The position numbers and the translations under genes were made by a program. This document shows positions 35,432 to 43,905 of a stretch of DNA of 64,000 nucleotides, piece after piece (position 1 is the stretch's first letter; the number at the start of each line of letters is the position of its first letter). The stretch comes from Gammaproteobacteria bacterium. Its GTDB lineage: Bacteria; Pseudomonadota; Gammaproteobacteria; Pseudomonadales; Azotimanducaceae. Below the pieces are notes generated by a model. The model was given only the letters and a program-made list of their open reading frames with translations, searched no databases and was not told where the DNA came from. The stretch lies in the NCBI GenBank assembly GCA_009846005.1, contig VXYL01000100.1, forward strand, positions 1-64,000. Reading direction: 5' to 3'.

Positions 35432-36564
35432 CAACGCAACCCCAGTCCCCGAGCGATGACGCCGCGCAGGATCTCGCGCGTGCCGCCGCGCAGCGTGAAC
35501 GACGGCGAATGCAGCAGCGTCTGGCGCAGGCACTTTTCGAGATGGACGTGGCCTGGCGGGGCCTGCAGTCGCACCAGCTCGCCGAGCAGTTTCTCGAAGT
35601 CGTTGCCAAGCGACTTGACCAGCGCCGACTCCACCACGGGGCTGCCGCCTTCCTGCAACATGCCGGCCACGGAAATGGACATCCGGCGCAATGTGATGAG
35701 GTGACTGGCCAACCGGCCGATCAGGGCCGCTTCGCCGGGTGACGGGTCGTTCCCGACCGCCCGCACGAATTCGACGAGCACCCGAAACGCCGACAGGAAC
35801 CGTTCCGGTCCGCTGCGTTCGTAGCCCAGTTCGCTGGTCACCTGCGTCCAGCCGTTGCCGGGTTCGCCCACGACCCCGTCATCCGGCACGAAGCAGTCCG
35901 CGAACACGACCTCGTTGAAGTCCTCGCCGCCTGCCAGGTTCCTGATCGGTCGAACGGCGACTCCCTCGCCGCAAAGGTCGATGAGCAGTTGCGAAAGGCC
36001 GGCATGACGGTTTTCCGACGGTGGTTCCGTGCGCACGAGCGTGATGATGTAGTGGTTGCGGTGGGCGTCCGTGGTCCAGATCTTGGTGCCGTTCACAACC
36101 CAACCATCCGAGACCCTTTCGGCGCGGGTCCGAACCGAGGCGAGGTCGGAGCCTGAGTTCGGTTCGCTCATGCCGATGGAGAAGAAGCACTCGCCCCGGG
36201 CGATCCGCGGCAGATAGCGTCGGCACTGATCTTCGGTACCGTAGTTCAGCAGCAGGGGGCCGCTCTGTCGGTCGGCGATCCAGTGCGCGCTCACCGGCGC
36301 TCCCGCAGCCAGCAACTCCTCGGTCACCACGTAGCGTTCGAAGAAGGTGCGTTCACCCCCGCCGAAACGCTTGGGCCAGGTCATCCCGATCCAGCCGCGC
36401 CCGCCGAGTTTGCGGGAGAACGCCGGACTGTGCCCCTCGTTGAAGTCCGAGTTGGGCCAGTAGTCCGGCGGGAGTTCCCGGGCAACGAAGTCGCGGACCT
36501 CGGCCCTTAGCGCTTCCGCCTCGCCCGGCAAGCGGGTGGGTTCGAATGAGAGCCCCGCAAACAT
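35431..36564 (-). CDS. Acyl-CoA dehydrogenase, large (alpha-type) subunit
   Basis: 377 residues from ATG 36564 (the track start at 36582 is GTG). All three domains are present: N-terminal helices, a beta domain with SIGMSEPNSGSDLASVRT (FAD/substrate loop) and TKIWTTDAHRNHYI, and the C-terminal helical bundle ending LRGGTREILRGVIARGLGL. The RGGTxEI loop near the end binds FAD in this family. Adjacent and coupled to a shorter paralog, so a heteromeric dehydrogenase for a bulky acyl-CoA is likely. 36 nt separate it from the upstream DsbA-fold gene. Confidence 0.9.
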   Translation of the reverse strand: MFAGLSFEPTRLPGEAEALRAEVRDFVARELPPDYWPNSDFNEGHSPAFSRKLGGRGWIGMTWPKRFGGGERTFFERYVVTEELLAAGAPVSAHWIADRQSGPLLLNYGTEDQCRRYLPRIARGECFFSIGMSEPNSGSDLASVRTRAERVSDGWVVNGTKIWTTDAHRNHYIITLVRTEPPSENRHAGLSQLLIDLCGEGVAVRPIRNLAGGEDFNEVVFADCFVPDDGVVGEPGNGWTQVTSELGYERSGPERFLSAFRVLVEFVRAVGNDPSPGEAALIGRLASHLITLRRMSISVAGMLQEGGSPVVESALVKSLGNDFEKLLGELVRLQAPPGHVHLEKCLRQTLLHSPSFTLRGGTREILRGVIARGLGLR

Positions 36565-36600
36565 CGCTACAGGCGAGGCCACCGCCCCAGACCGAGGTCG

Positions 36601-38052
36601 CTACCCATCCGATTGGCCGACACCGCGCGGATGTTGCGTGCGAGCTGAAACGAGTCGCAAGGCGCGTTGGATTTCCTGCGCCACGAGCCACAGCCGGTCC
36701 TGGCCCCAGACCCGAAGCCGCGTCTCGCCTGCGGCATCAAGCAATCGGAAGCTGGGTACGCCCCAAAGCCCAATGTCGTACATTGCCCTTCGATTCGCCT
36801 CGATTTCGTCACGCCAAACGTGGTCGTTCCACGCGTCCTTCCCGACGATGGATTGGGCGTCCGCCCAGGGTAGTCCCGCCGCCTCGACCACATGACGCAG
36901 GCCTGCGTCGGTATTGGTGTTGATCCCCTCACGGAACGCGGCACGCATGAAGGCGCTTAGCAGCTCGACGCCCCGACCCTCGGCAACGGCCCATGGGTAG
37001 AGGGAATAGCACCGCTCTACCGGAGCGCCGACGGGTTCGTAGTAGCTGCCCCAATCGGCCAGGCCGTGCGAGCTCGCCTCCCGGGCGGCGTCGATGAAGA
37101 TGTAGACCCCCTTGGTGCGGGTCACGGGTACGCCACGCATCACCATGGGCAGCACCGGTCGGACCCGCAGGCGGACGCCGGTGGCGCGTGCGAGATCCAC
37201 GGCGGCGTCGAACGACAGCGCCGTATAGGGACTTCGCACGGACGGAAAGATCTCCAATGTCATCGATCCGTCGTCGTGGTGCGGACCGTGCTCGATTGCC
37301 GGTGGCGCGCTGAGGATTTCCCCGCCGTCGCGGCTCGCGCCGAGTTCCATCAGCCGCCGCTCGAGGAAGTGGAGGCGGTCGACACCCCAGTACCACTCCT
37401 TTGTGTAGTGGAACATCGCGCCCGAGTAGTGGCCAAGGTCGGCCCGACGCCTCTCGCCCGAGGCGAGAACCGATGCCGCGTCGGCAACGGGCCGGTAGCG
37501 CTCGGCCAAGGCCTGCAACGCCTCCGCGGATCCGGACCAGAGGGCATCGCCGACGCGGGGTGCCGCGTCGACGAAGGTTCCGGAGTCGGTCACCACCCCG
37601 GCCAGGATGCGCGTCGCCAGATCCACCAGATCTCCGCCCGGGGAATCCGAACCTCCGGGAAATTCGAGGCCGTAGTGCGGGCCAATCCGGGCGGCGTCGT
37701 AGCGGGACAGGTCGAGCAGAAAGTCCGGTTCCGGCGCGTTCGGCCCCCTAGGCGGCCCTACGAGGTGACAGACGAGGCGAATCTGGTAGCGCTCGACGAA
37801 GGCACTGAGCAGCTGCGCGGCAAGGTGACTGTAGCCGTCGTCCACTTGGTGGAAGTACTCGACCACATGGGCCGCCCCCGACCTGCGGCGCCTTGCCTCA
37901 AGCTTGCGCCGACGGGCGGCAATTCGATCCGGGTCGGCGGCGCGGGCGAGCAGCTTGGACATGGCCCACCGCAACGGCGGCGAGGGGTTCGCCATCTCGC
38001 CGCCGCGTGGTTTCCTGGATTCGGCTGCCATCGTCTCAACCGGTACTGACAT
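36601..38052 (-). CDS. Double DsbA-fold protein (2-hydroxychromene-2-carboxylate isomerase-like)
   Basis: 483 residues from ATG 38052. Two copies of a thioredoxin/DsbA-like half are visible. The first starts near residue 65 (VEYFHQVDDGYSHLAAQLL), the second near 240 (LEIFPSVRSPYTALSFDAA) and ends with the HCCA-isomerase-like GLWGVPSFRLLD. Neither copy has a CxxC, so it is not a disulfide oxidase. The second resembles glutathione-dependent 2-hydroxychromene-2-carboxylate isomerases of aromatic breakdown, where a Ser replaces the first Cys (PSVRSPYT). It lies 5 nt after the MBL gene and before two acyl-CoA dehydrogenases, consistent with a catabolic role. Confidence 0.78.
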   Translation of the reverse strand: MSVPVETMAAESRKPRGGEMANPSPPLRWAMSKLLARAADPDRIAARRRKLEARRRRSGAAHVVEYFHQVDDGYSHLAAQLLSAFVERYQIRLVCHLVGPPRGPNAPEPDFLLDLSRYDAARIGPHYGLEFPGGSDSPGGDLVDLATRILAGVVTDSGTFVDAAPRVGDALWSGSAEALQALAERYRPVADAASVLASGERRRADLGHYSGAMFHYTKEWYWGVDRLHFLERRLMELGASRDGGEILSAPPAIEHGPHHDDGSMTLEIFPSVRSPYTALSFDAAVDLARATGVRLRVRPVLPMVMRGVPVTRTKGVYIFIDAAREASSHGLADWGSYYEPVGAPVERCYSLYPWAVAEGRGVELLSAFMRAAFREGINTNTDAGLRHVVEAAGLPWADAQSIVGKDAWNDHVWRDEIEANRRAMYDIGLWGVPSFRLLDAAGETRLRVWGQDRLWLVAQEIQRALRLVSARTQHPRGVGQSDG

Positions 38053-38057
38053 CGATC

Positions 38058-39104
38058 TCAAGAGTGCGTGACATCGATCGCAGTGCTTTCCGCCGGCAGT
38101 TTGAACTCCGTGCCATCGCGCGTGAGGACCGTCTCGTCCGGCAGATCGTGCCGATATATGCGCTCCATCAGGTAGTTCACGGGCGGCGGCACGAAGTGAT
38201 ACACGGCGAGCATCCGCACGCCCGTGCGTTCTGCGAGCGGGCCGAGTTCGACGGCGTGCGCGTGGTAGGTCGGGATGTCCGAGAATATCTTGGCGGGGCG
38301 GGATGCGCCGACCGCAGCCGCAGCGGCTTGCATGGTGCCGACGATCCGCATCGACAACACGTCGTGCAGCAGCAGATCGGCACCGCGCGCCGCGGCTTCG
38401 AGGCTGTCTGTCACCACGGTGTCCCCGCTGACGACCACCGAGCGGCCCCGGTAGTCGAAACGGTAACCGTACGCCGGCGTGATTGGCTCGTGGTTGACGG
38501 CAAACGCGGTGATCACCAGCCCGTTGTCTTCAACGACAATCCCCGGTTCGACGGTTTCGGCGTGCATCACACCCAGTTCCGGCGCGAGAAGGTGGATGCC
38601 ATGATGGGCAACCCGGAATCCTCGATCGAGGGCGAGGACCTCGTTGTATCCGCGAACAACCCTGTCAGTTCCCGCAGGTCCGAGGATTCGAAGAGGCTCG
38701 GTTCGGCCCATGACCCAGGAGGCCAGGTTCATATCGGGGATTCCGGTGATGTGGTCGCTGTGCAGATGGGTGAGCAGAATAGCGCGAAGGCGGGCCATCG
38801 GTTGACCGTGCATCTGCATGACGGCAGGCGAACCGGCCCCCGAATCGACGAGATACAGCGACTTCCCCGCCGTGACAGCGACGCACGCCTGGGCGCGACC
38901 GGGTAGCGGCGAGCCGGTGCCGCAAAGGAACACCCGCAAGCCGTCGTACCGTGTCGGCGCACCTGCCGCGAGGATGCCCGAAACCGCCCGCTCCAGGGCG
39001 AGATCCTGGCCATGCCTCGTGCCCAGCACATAGAACGCGGTAACGCCAACGATCAACGCCAATGCGACGACCACGACAACGACGATCCGCCCGGCTCTGC
39101 CCAC
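38058..39104 (-). CDS. Membrane-anchored metallo-beta-lactamase-fold hydrolase
   Basis: 348 residues from GTG 39104, supported by GGAGG 6 nt upstream. An N-terminal helix (IVVVVVVALALIVGVTAFYVL) anchors it or acts as an uncleaved signal, so the enzyme faces the periplasm. The metal motif is THLHSDHITG; later ligands are probably NHEP, VVSGDT and a C-terminal His in AVYHFVPPP. The sequence is nearest to the RNase Z/arylsulfatase-like branch, but the membrane anchor makes tRNA processing unlikely. 50 nt downstream of dctM and 5 nt upstream of the DsbA-fold gene, so part of the same run. Confidence 0.87.
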   Translation of the reverse strand: MGRAGRIVVVVVVALALIVGVTAFYVLGTRHGQDLALERAVSGILAAGAPTRYDGLRVFLCGTGSPLPGRAQACVAVTAGKSLYLVDSGAGSPAVMQMHGQPMARLRAILLTHLHSDHITGIPDMNLASWVMGRTEPLRILGPAGTDRVVRGYNEVLALDRGFRVAHHGIHLLAPELGVMHAETVEPGIVVEDNGLVITAFAVNHEPITPAYGYRFDYRGRSVVVSGDTVVTDSLEAAARGADLLLHDVLSMRIVGTMQAAAAAVGASRPAKIFSDIPTYHAHAVELGPLAERTGVRMLAVYHFVPPPVNYLMERIYRHDLPDETVLTRDGTEFKLPAESTAIDVTHS

Positions 39105-39154
39105 GCCGTGCCTCCATCAAACTTCCCGGAACGATATTAAGCGGGCGACACGCC

Positions 39155-40528
39155 CTAAAGGAACCAGAGCGACAGCGCCGGAACGTAGGTGATGATCAGC
39201 AGCGCGATCAGCAGCACGGCCATGAACGGCAGGCAGGCCGCGTACAGCTCGAGAACGGGACGATCAAACCGGTAGCTCGCGATGAACAGATTCATGCCGA
39301 TGGGTGGCGTGAAATAGCCGATCTGAAGGTTGGCGAGGAAGATCACACCCAAGTGGATCGGGTGAATGCCGTAGCCCACCGCCACCGGCAGCAGGAGCGG
39401 CACCATGATGATGATGGCCGAGAAGATGTCGAGGATGGCGCCGAGCACCAGCAGGAGGATGTTCAGCAGAATGAGGAAGGTCAGCGCGCTCGTGACATGC
39501 TCCTGCATGAACGCGAACAGTCGTTGGGGAACGTCGGCACCGATAAGGAAGTCCGTGAAGGCCAAGGCAACACCAAGAATCAATAAGATACTGCCGACCA
39601 TGACCATGGAATCCCGTGCAACGCCCGGCAGCGCCCGTAGCGAAACCTCCCGGTAGAGTCCAACTTCGACGATCAGTACGTATAGCGCAGTCATCGCCGC
39701 CGCCTCGGAGATGGCGAACAACCCCGAGTAGATTCCACCGAGCACGACGAACGGCAGGGGCAGCTCCCATCGGGCAGCTTTCACGGCTCGCCATAGTTCC
39801 GCCGCGTCGAAGGTGGTGCGGGGCACGCCTTCCCGATGCTCAACCGACCATGCCGAGGCCAACTCCGAGAAGCGGCGCCTCGACAACGCCTGCCAGAGCG
39901 CTCCCGTCTCGAACCCGAGGCGGCGTCCGCCGCCATAGCGCCAAACCGTCCAGGCGGCCAGCAGGGTCAGCATCACCAATACCGGTCCGATGCCACCAAG
40001 GAACAGTTGCTGAATCGTGAACGTCTCGCCGACAGCCATTTGCTGGGCGACCACCCCGTAGAGGATCAGCGGAACCGCAGGCACGATCAGTACGCCCAAG
40101 CTGCCCGACGCGGTCACGAGCCCAAGGCTGAACCGTTCCCCGTAGCCGCTTGCCTTGAGCATGGGCAAGAGCAGCGCCCCCAAGGCGACGATGGTGACGC
40201 CCGACGCTCCCGTCAGGGCCGTGAACACGGCACAGGCCAAAAAGCCGACAATGGCCAGTCCCGCCGGCATCCACCCGAATAGGGCACGGGTGAGCGCCAT
40301 CAAGCGTTCGGAGGACTTCGCCGCCGCCATGAGGTAGCCCGCGAAGGTGAAAAACGGCAGCGCGAGCAGCAGCGGCTTGTCGGTCATGCCGTAGATGTTG
40401 ATGGCGACGAGGCTTAGCTCCTCGCCCGCGCCGAGGAAACCGAGCATTGCGGCCGCAAGCACGATCGCGAACAACGGCGCGCCGAGCAGAGCCATCAGCG
40501 CAACGACCGCCACCCCCATCCAGATCAT
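39155..40528 (-). CDS. dctM: TRAP transporter large permease (DctM-type)
   Basis: 457 residues from ATG 40528, which overlaps the small-permease stop as ATGA; the longer track ORF is a shadow extension. About 12 hydrophobic segments, with family landmarks PFFTFAGYLMAAA, FTALTGASGVTIVALGALLLP, GVLIVPAVPLILYGVVAQ and TPPIGMNLFIAS. DctM forms the Na+-dependent elevator channel of a tripartite importer with DctQ and the periplasmic DctP. A central stretch around residues 225-290 is unusually long and soluble-looking for the family. Confidence 0.93.
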   Translation of the reverse strand: MIWMGVAVVALMALLGAPLFAIVLAAAMLGFLGAGEELSLVAINIYGMTDKPLLLALPFFTFAGYLMAAAKSSERLMALTRALFGWMPAGLAIVGFLACAVFTALTGASGVTIVALGALLLPMLKASGYGERFSLGLVTASGSLGVLIVPAVPLILYGVVAQQMAVGETFTIQQLFLGGIGPVLVMLTLLAAWTVWRYGGGRRLGFETGALWQALSRRRFSELASAWSVEHREGVPRTTFDAAELWRAVKAARWELPLPFVVLGGIYSGLFAISEAAAMTALYVLIVEVGLYREVSLRALPGVARDSMVMVGSILLILGVALAFTDFLIGADVPQRLFAFMQEHVTSALTFLILLNILLLVLGAILDIFSAIIIMVPLLLPVAVGYGIHPIHLGVIFLANLQIGYFTPPIGMNLFIASYRFDRPVLELYAACLPFMAVLLIALLIITYVPALSLWFL

Positions 40529-41001
40529 TCTTGAGGGTCCGTGTTCGGCCAGATGGCATGGCCGACGTAGCGGATCGCGATGACGGCGGCGGCGACGGGG
40601 ATGATCGTCTCGCACACCCAAGCCGGCACGACCCCGAACCCGGGCGTACCGTCCAGGTAGTCCCAACGAATGAACTCGATGGAGTACCAGGCGAGGCAGG
40701 CGCAGAGCACGGCCGTGAACAAGGCCGTGACGCGCATCGCCAAGGCTCGGAACTTTCGATCCGCGAAACGCGACACGAGGTCGATTCGAATGTGGCTGTC
40801 CGTTCCGGCGGCCGCGGTCGCCCCCAGCATCGTGATCCAAAGCACCGCCACCTGCACGAGGTCCTCGCCCCAGACGAAGCCCGTCCCGAAAGCGTTGCGC
40901 GCAACGATCTGCGCAACGGCGACGCCGATCATCACCAGCAGCAGGATGGCAAGTAGGAGAGTCTCCGCGAGGCGCAAACCCCGCTGCAGGCCATGTGGCA
41001 T
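40525..41001 (-). CDS. dctQ: TRAP transporter small permease (DctQ-type)
   Basis: 158 residues from ATG 41001, 4 nt after the dctP stop. Four hydrophobic helices and the family pattern (VIGVAVAQIVARNAFGTGFVWGEDLVQ, then GTDSHIRIDLV) identify the DctQ subunit, which scaffolds DctM. Its stop overlaps the dctM start. Confidence 0.92.
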   Translation of the reverse strand: MPHGLQRGLRLAETLLLAILLLVMIGVAVAQIVARNAFGTGFVWGEDLVQVAVLWITMLGATAAAGTDSHIRIDLVSRFADRKFRALAMRVTALFTAVLCACLAWYSIEFIRWDYLDGTPGFGVVPAWVCETIIPVAAAVIAIRYVGHAIWPNTDPQE

Positions 41002-41005
41002 CGCG

Positions 41006-42094
41006 CTACCGACCGGCGAAGCCCGGTTCGAGGACGGTTCGGACCGCCTGCTTGGACCTCGCCTGATCAAGCACGCTCGTCAAGGTGGCGTGCATGCCCT
41101 TGCTGACGATGCCCTCGTCGATCCAAAGCCGTGTCGCTAGGCGCGCGTTGCTGCGCCATTCCGCCACCTCGTTCTCGGTGGGGCTCAGGAATTCGAGGCC
41201 CTGTTTCTCAAGGGCCTGCCACGCCGCGCTGTGGTCGGCACGGTTCAAGCGATCTACTTCTGCGATTCCCGCGCCCATGATCCGCTTCAAGGCAACCACG
41301 TCGGCCTCGGCGATGTCCCTCAAGCTTCGATCGGAGACGACCACCAAGCTGTAGATGTACATGAATGGCAGATCGAGGACGTACCGGAGCTTGGTATGCC
41401 AGGACAACGGCAGGACAGCGACGGGTGGCGCGGCCACGGTGTCGATCAGGTCGGTCTGCAAGCCCGAGAGCACCTCGGCAAGGCCCAAGGGGATCGGTTT
41501 GATCCGAAACGCCGACAGGGCGCGCTCGGCCGGCCGATCGCCTTGCGGGGACCAGACCTTGAGTCGGCGCGCGTCGGCGAGGCTTCGCACCTCCTTGGTG
41601 CTCATGGCGTACGCCATGCCGATCTCGGCGATGCCAAGGGCCACGAAGCCCGCCTCCGCGAGGCCCGCGACCAGCAACGGGTCCACGACTTCCCGCACGG
41701 CGTCCACCTCGTCGAGGTTCTCGAACACCATGGGCAGGTTGTATATCTGGACATCCGTGAACAGTCTGCTGAACACGCCCGTCTGGACGATACCGCCGTC
41801 GAGTTGGCGAACCCGTATCCGGCGCAGCACCTGTTGGTCGTCGCCACGGACGCCGCCGGGGTAGTACTTGATCTCGACCCGGCCCTCCGTCGCCGCCGCG
41901 ACGTCGGCCCCGGCCTGGCGCAGCACTTTCATCCAGGATGATCCATCCGGGGCGGTGGTCGCAATTTTGAGAGCCTTCGCCGTCGCCGTCGGCGCACTCG
42001 CGACCAACGCCGCGAAAGCCAGTGCCGACGCGACGCGGCACCATCGTCGATGGCGGCAATCAGAAGTAGCCGTCGGCGGAATCCAATAGGGCAC
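41006..42094 (-). CDS. dctP: TRAP transporter solute-binding protein (DctP-type)
   Basis: 362 residues from a GTG at 42094: AAGGAG lies 7 nt upstream and no in-frame ATG exists before the signal peptide (VASALAFAALVASAPTATA). Mature part begins ALKIATTAPDGSSWMKV, then the family signature (EGRVEIKYYPGGVRGDDQQ) and the ligand-anchoring region LKVWSPQGDRPAERAL. The Arg that usually binds a carboxylate is probably in the RRLKVW segment. DctP proteins bind organic acids and related solutes; some TatT-linked ones are thought to bind hydrophobic ligands. The start lies inside the 3' end of the TatT gene. Confidence 0.92.
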   Translation of the reverse strand: MPYWIPPTATSDCRHRRWCRVASALAFAALVASAPTATAKALKIATTAPDGSSWMKVLRQAGADVAAATEGRVEIKYYPGGVRGDDQQVLRRIRVRQLDGGIVQTGVFSRLFTDVQIYNLPMVFENLDEVDAVREVVDPLLVAGLAEAGFVALGIAEIGMAYAMSTKEVRSLADARRLKVWSPQGDRPAERALSAFRIKPIPLGLAEVLSGLQTDLIDTVAAPPVAVLPLSWHTKLRYVLDLPFMYIYSLVVVSDRSLRDIAEADVVALKRIMGAGIAEVDRLNRADHSAAWQALEKQGLEFLSPTENEVAEWRSNARLATRLWIDEGIVSKGMHATLTSVLDQARSKQAVRTVLEPGFAGR

Positions 42095-42917
42095 GTGCCT
42101 GCTCCTTACCAATCGTGTTCATCAGGGTAAGCCCGGGCGCCGCCGGGTCTGCCGCCAACACCTCGTTCAGCAAGGCGTCGTGGAGTTCACGGTCGAACAG
42201 CAGCCGGGCGTACTGCTGGGCAAAAAACACCTTCGCCATCAGGTGGCGACCATCGGTGAGTTCGATCACGCGCTCGAAATGCGCACGCCCGATCTCCGGA
42301 TGCCCACCCGATGCCGGGGGAATCAGCGTCTCGAAGACCCCCATGTAGAGGTGCGGCCCTCCGTGATCGTGCGCCTCGTCGAGTTCGACCACGCGAGCCA
42401 TGATCGGTTTCACCCGGGCGAGGTCGGCGATGGCGTTCCAGTCGTGGGCATGGGCTTGGATCCATCCCGCCCATGCCGTGGCCAATGCGTAGGCGGGGCC
42501 GACGTGCCGCTCTTCAAGCATGGCGGCGTGTCGAGCCAAATCGTCAAAGCCCACGGTCCGCACGTCGCACAGCCAGTCGATGTCGATGCACGCGGCGCGG
42601 TGCGCATAGTCGAACGCCTTGCTGGCGAACGCCCGGCGTCGAACCTCGTCCGCGACGAACGCGGTTGCGTAAGCGCCGTTCAAGGTCGCCGCGCCGCGCA
42701 GTAGCTCCGGGTTGTCGGGATCGCCGCGCAGCAAGGCATCGAGCATGAGGAGATACGCCGGCGCCCCATCGCGAACCGTCGCGGGATCGTCGCTATCGAG
42801 GATCGCATCGGACAGATCCTCGAAAAGACCCCCCGTCACGTTCCCGATGAGGGACGCGCAACCGGCGAGCAGCAACGAAATCGCCGCCACACCAACATGG
42901 CGCATTCGCGAGTTCAT
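42060..42917 (-). CDS. TatT-type TRAP-associated lipoprotein
   Basis: 285 residues from ATG 42917. Lipobox LLAGC at about residues 16-20, then an all-helical repeat body typical of TatT (the T. pallidum Tp0956 family): DDPATVRDGAPAYLLMLDALL, PHLYMGVFETLIPPASGG, and FFAQQYARLLFDRELHD. TatT proteins form TPR-like trimers that dock the DctP binding protein. First gene of the TRAP operon and translationally overlapped by dctP. Confidence 0.9.
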   Translation of the reverse strand: MNSRMRHVGVAAISLLLAGCASLIGNVTGGLFEDLSDAILDSDDPATVRDGAPAYLLMLDALLRGDPDNPELLRGAATLNGAYATAFVADEVRRRAFASKAFDYAHRAACIDIDWLCDVRTVGFDDLARHAAMLEERHVGPAYALATAWAGWIQAHAHDWNAIADLARVKPIMARVVELDEAHDHGGPHLYMGVFETLIPPASGGHPEIGRAHFERVIELTDGRHLMAKVFFAQQYARLLFDRELHDALLNEVLAADPAAPGLTLMNTIGKEQARALLDSADGYF

Positions 42918-43099
42918 CGCGCGAGTATAGCCAACGCCATTTGGAGAAACGGTGACGGCAAAGTGGAAACAATGGCGAAAACCGACGCAGGGACTACCTA
43001 TCGACGCCCTGGGCACTTCGGGACGCCACAAAGGCATCCCCTACCCGATCTGCGGCTGCACGGTCGCCCGTGCCCGACATACCGGCTCGGTTGGCAACA

Positions 43100-43124
43100 G
43101 GACGGGACGAGCCCGTCCCCTACG
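43100..43124. repeat. GC-rich hairpin repeat, copy 2
   Basis: GGACGGG-ACGAG-CCCGTCC followed by CCTACGG, in the 215-bp gap between the TatT start and the redoxin stop. Same family as the copies at 53134 and 61624, in the opposite orientation. The rest of the gap shows no gene. Confidence 0.6.
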
Positions 43125-43132
43125 GACCGTGC

Positions 43133-43747
43133 CTACTCGGTCGCGACGAGCGCTCGCGCGGCTTCGAGAAGCTCGTCGAACGGCGGGCGCGTCCGGTAGT
43201 TCTCGTGGGCGCGCTTGAGCCGCACGACGCCTCTCGCGTCGACGAATAGGATGCCCGGATGCGCAACGCCGTGGGCGCCGTGCCCCTTGGGGAACCGTTC
43301 GTTGCGAACACCCAGCGCATCGATGTACTTCGAGCCCGGGTCCGAAAGCAACGCGTAGCCGATCTCCCGTTCCTCGCCGAAATCCGCAAGATCGTCGGCG
43401 GCGTCGTAGGTCATGCCCGCGACCTTGACGCCAAGGGCCTCGAAGGCGTCCTGCCAGTCGTTCAGCTGAACCAGCTGAGCCTTGCAGAACGGTCACCAGA
43501 CCGCGCTGCGGCTGACAACCAGGACGAGACCTCCCGGGCCGGTCAAACTCGCCAAATCGCGCACGTTGCCGTGCTGGTCCTCGGCGGCGATCGGCGGCAC
43601 GGCATCGCCCACCGACGGCCCCCACGCGTCCTGATAGGCGTCTGCGCCGCCGCTCTGCGTCGATGCCTCGCCCGTGCCAAAGGCGGTCGCTGCCACCAAC
43701 CAGCCGCCCGCCGCCAGCGCGGCTACCGTCAGGCGTCGATTAACCAT
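43133..43747 (-). CDS. Candidate selenoprotein: peroxiredoxin-like thioredoxin-fold protein with UPFC active site (in-frame TGA)
   Basis: The track splits this gene into 43493-43747 and 43133-43414, but both are in one frame separated by a single TGA at 43495-43493 and no other stop. Read through, it gives 204 residues from ATG 43747 (GGAGGG 6 nt upstream), starting with a signal peptide or anchor (AALAAGGWLVAATAFG). The TGA falls in SRSAVW-*-PFCKAQL. Relatives in this AhpC/TSA-like family have WCPFCKAQL there, so TGA replaces the first active-site Cys. Downstream conservation continues (LLSDPGSKYIDALGVRNE, HPGILFVDARGVVRLK). A hairpin suited to a bacterial SECIS follows 14 nt later. The alternative is a point-mutated pseudogene or a sequencing error (TGC/TGT to TGA). 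Confidence 0.75.
43462..43478 (-). promoter_or_regulatory. Candidate bacterial SECIS hairpin
   Basis: On the coding (reverse) strand, TCAGCTGGTTCAGCTGA begins 14 nt after the in-frame TGA. It folds as a perfect 7-bp stem with a GTT apex (or 6 bp with a GGTTC loop). The UGA-to-loop distance of about 20 nt and a G at the apex agree with the loose bacterial SECIS consensus; the E. coli fdhF apical hairpin is also 17 nt with a GGU apex. CAGCTG is itself a palindrome, so chance occurrence must be weighed. Confidence 0.55.
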
Positions 43748-43905
43748 GGTCGTCCCTCCGCGAAAGTCGCGCCATTATCCGCCGGTCGGTACGGCATGTC
43801 AGTACCAGCCCGATTGCGCCGTTCCCAACACCCGGCCGGTTCGGACACTTTGCTAACATTTCCAGCCCCGGTACCGGCACGGACAAAAGGAGACGGCACG
43901 TTCCC

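Noticed and set aside
40529-40840. N-terminal extension of the dctM ORF
   Set aside because: Overlaps dctQ in another frame; the ATGA-coupled start at 40528 fits the DctM N-terminus.
43133-43414. Redoxin fragment as a separate short gene starting at 43414
   Set aside because: The ATG lies in the middle of the thioredoxin fold and has no ribosome-binding site; the frame is continuous with the upstream half except for one TGA.
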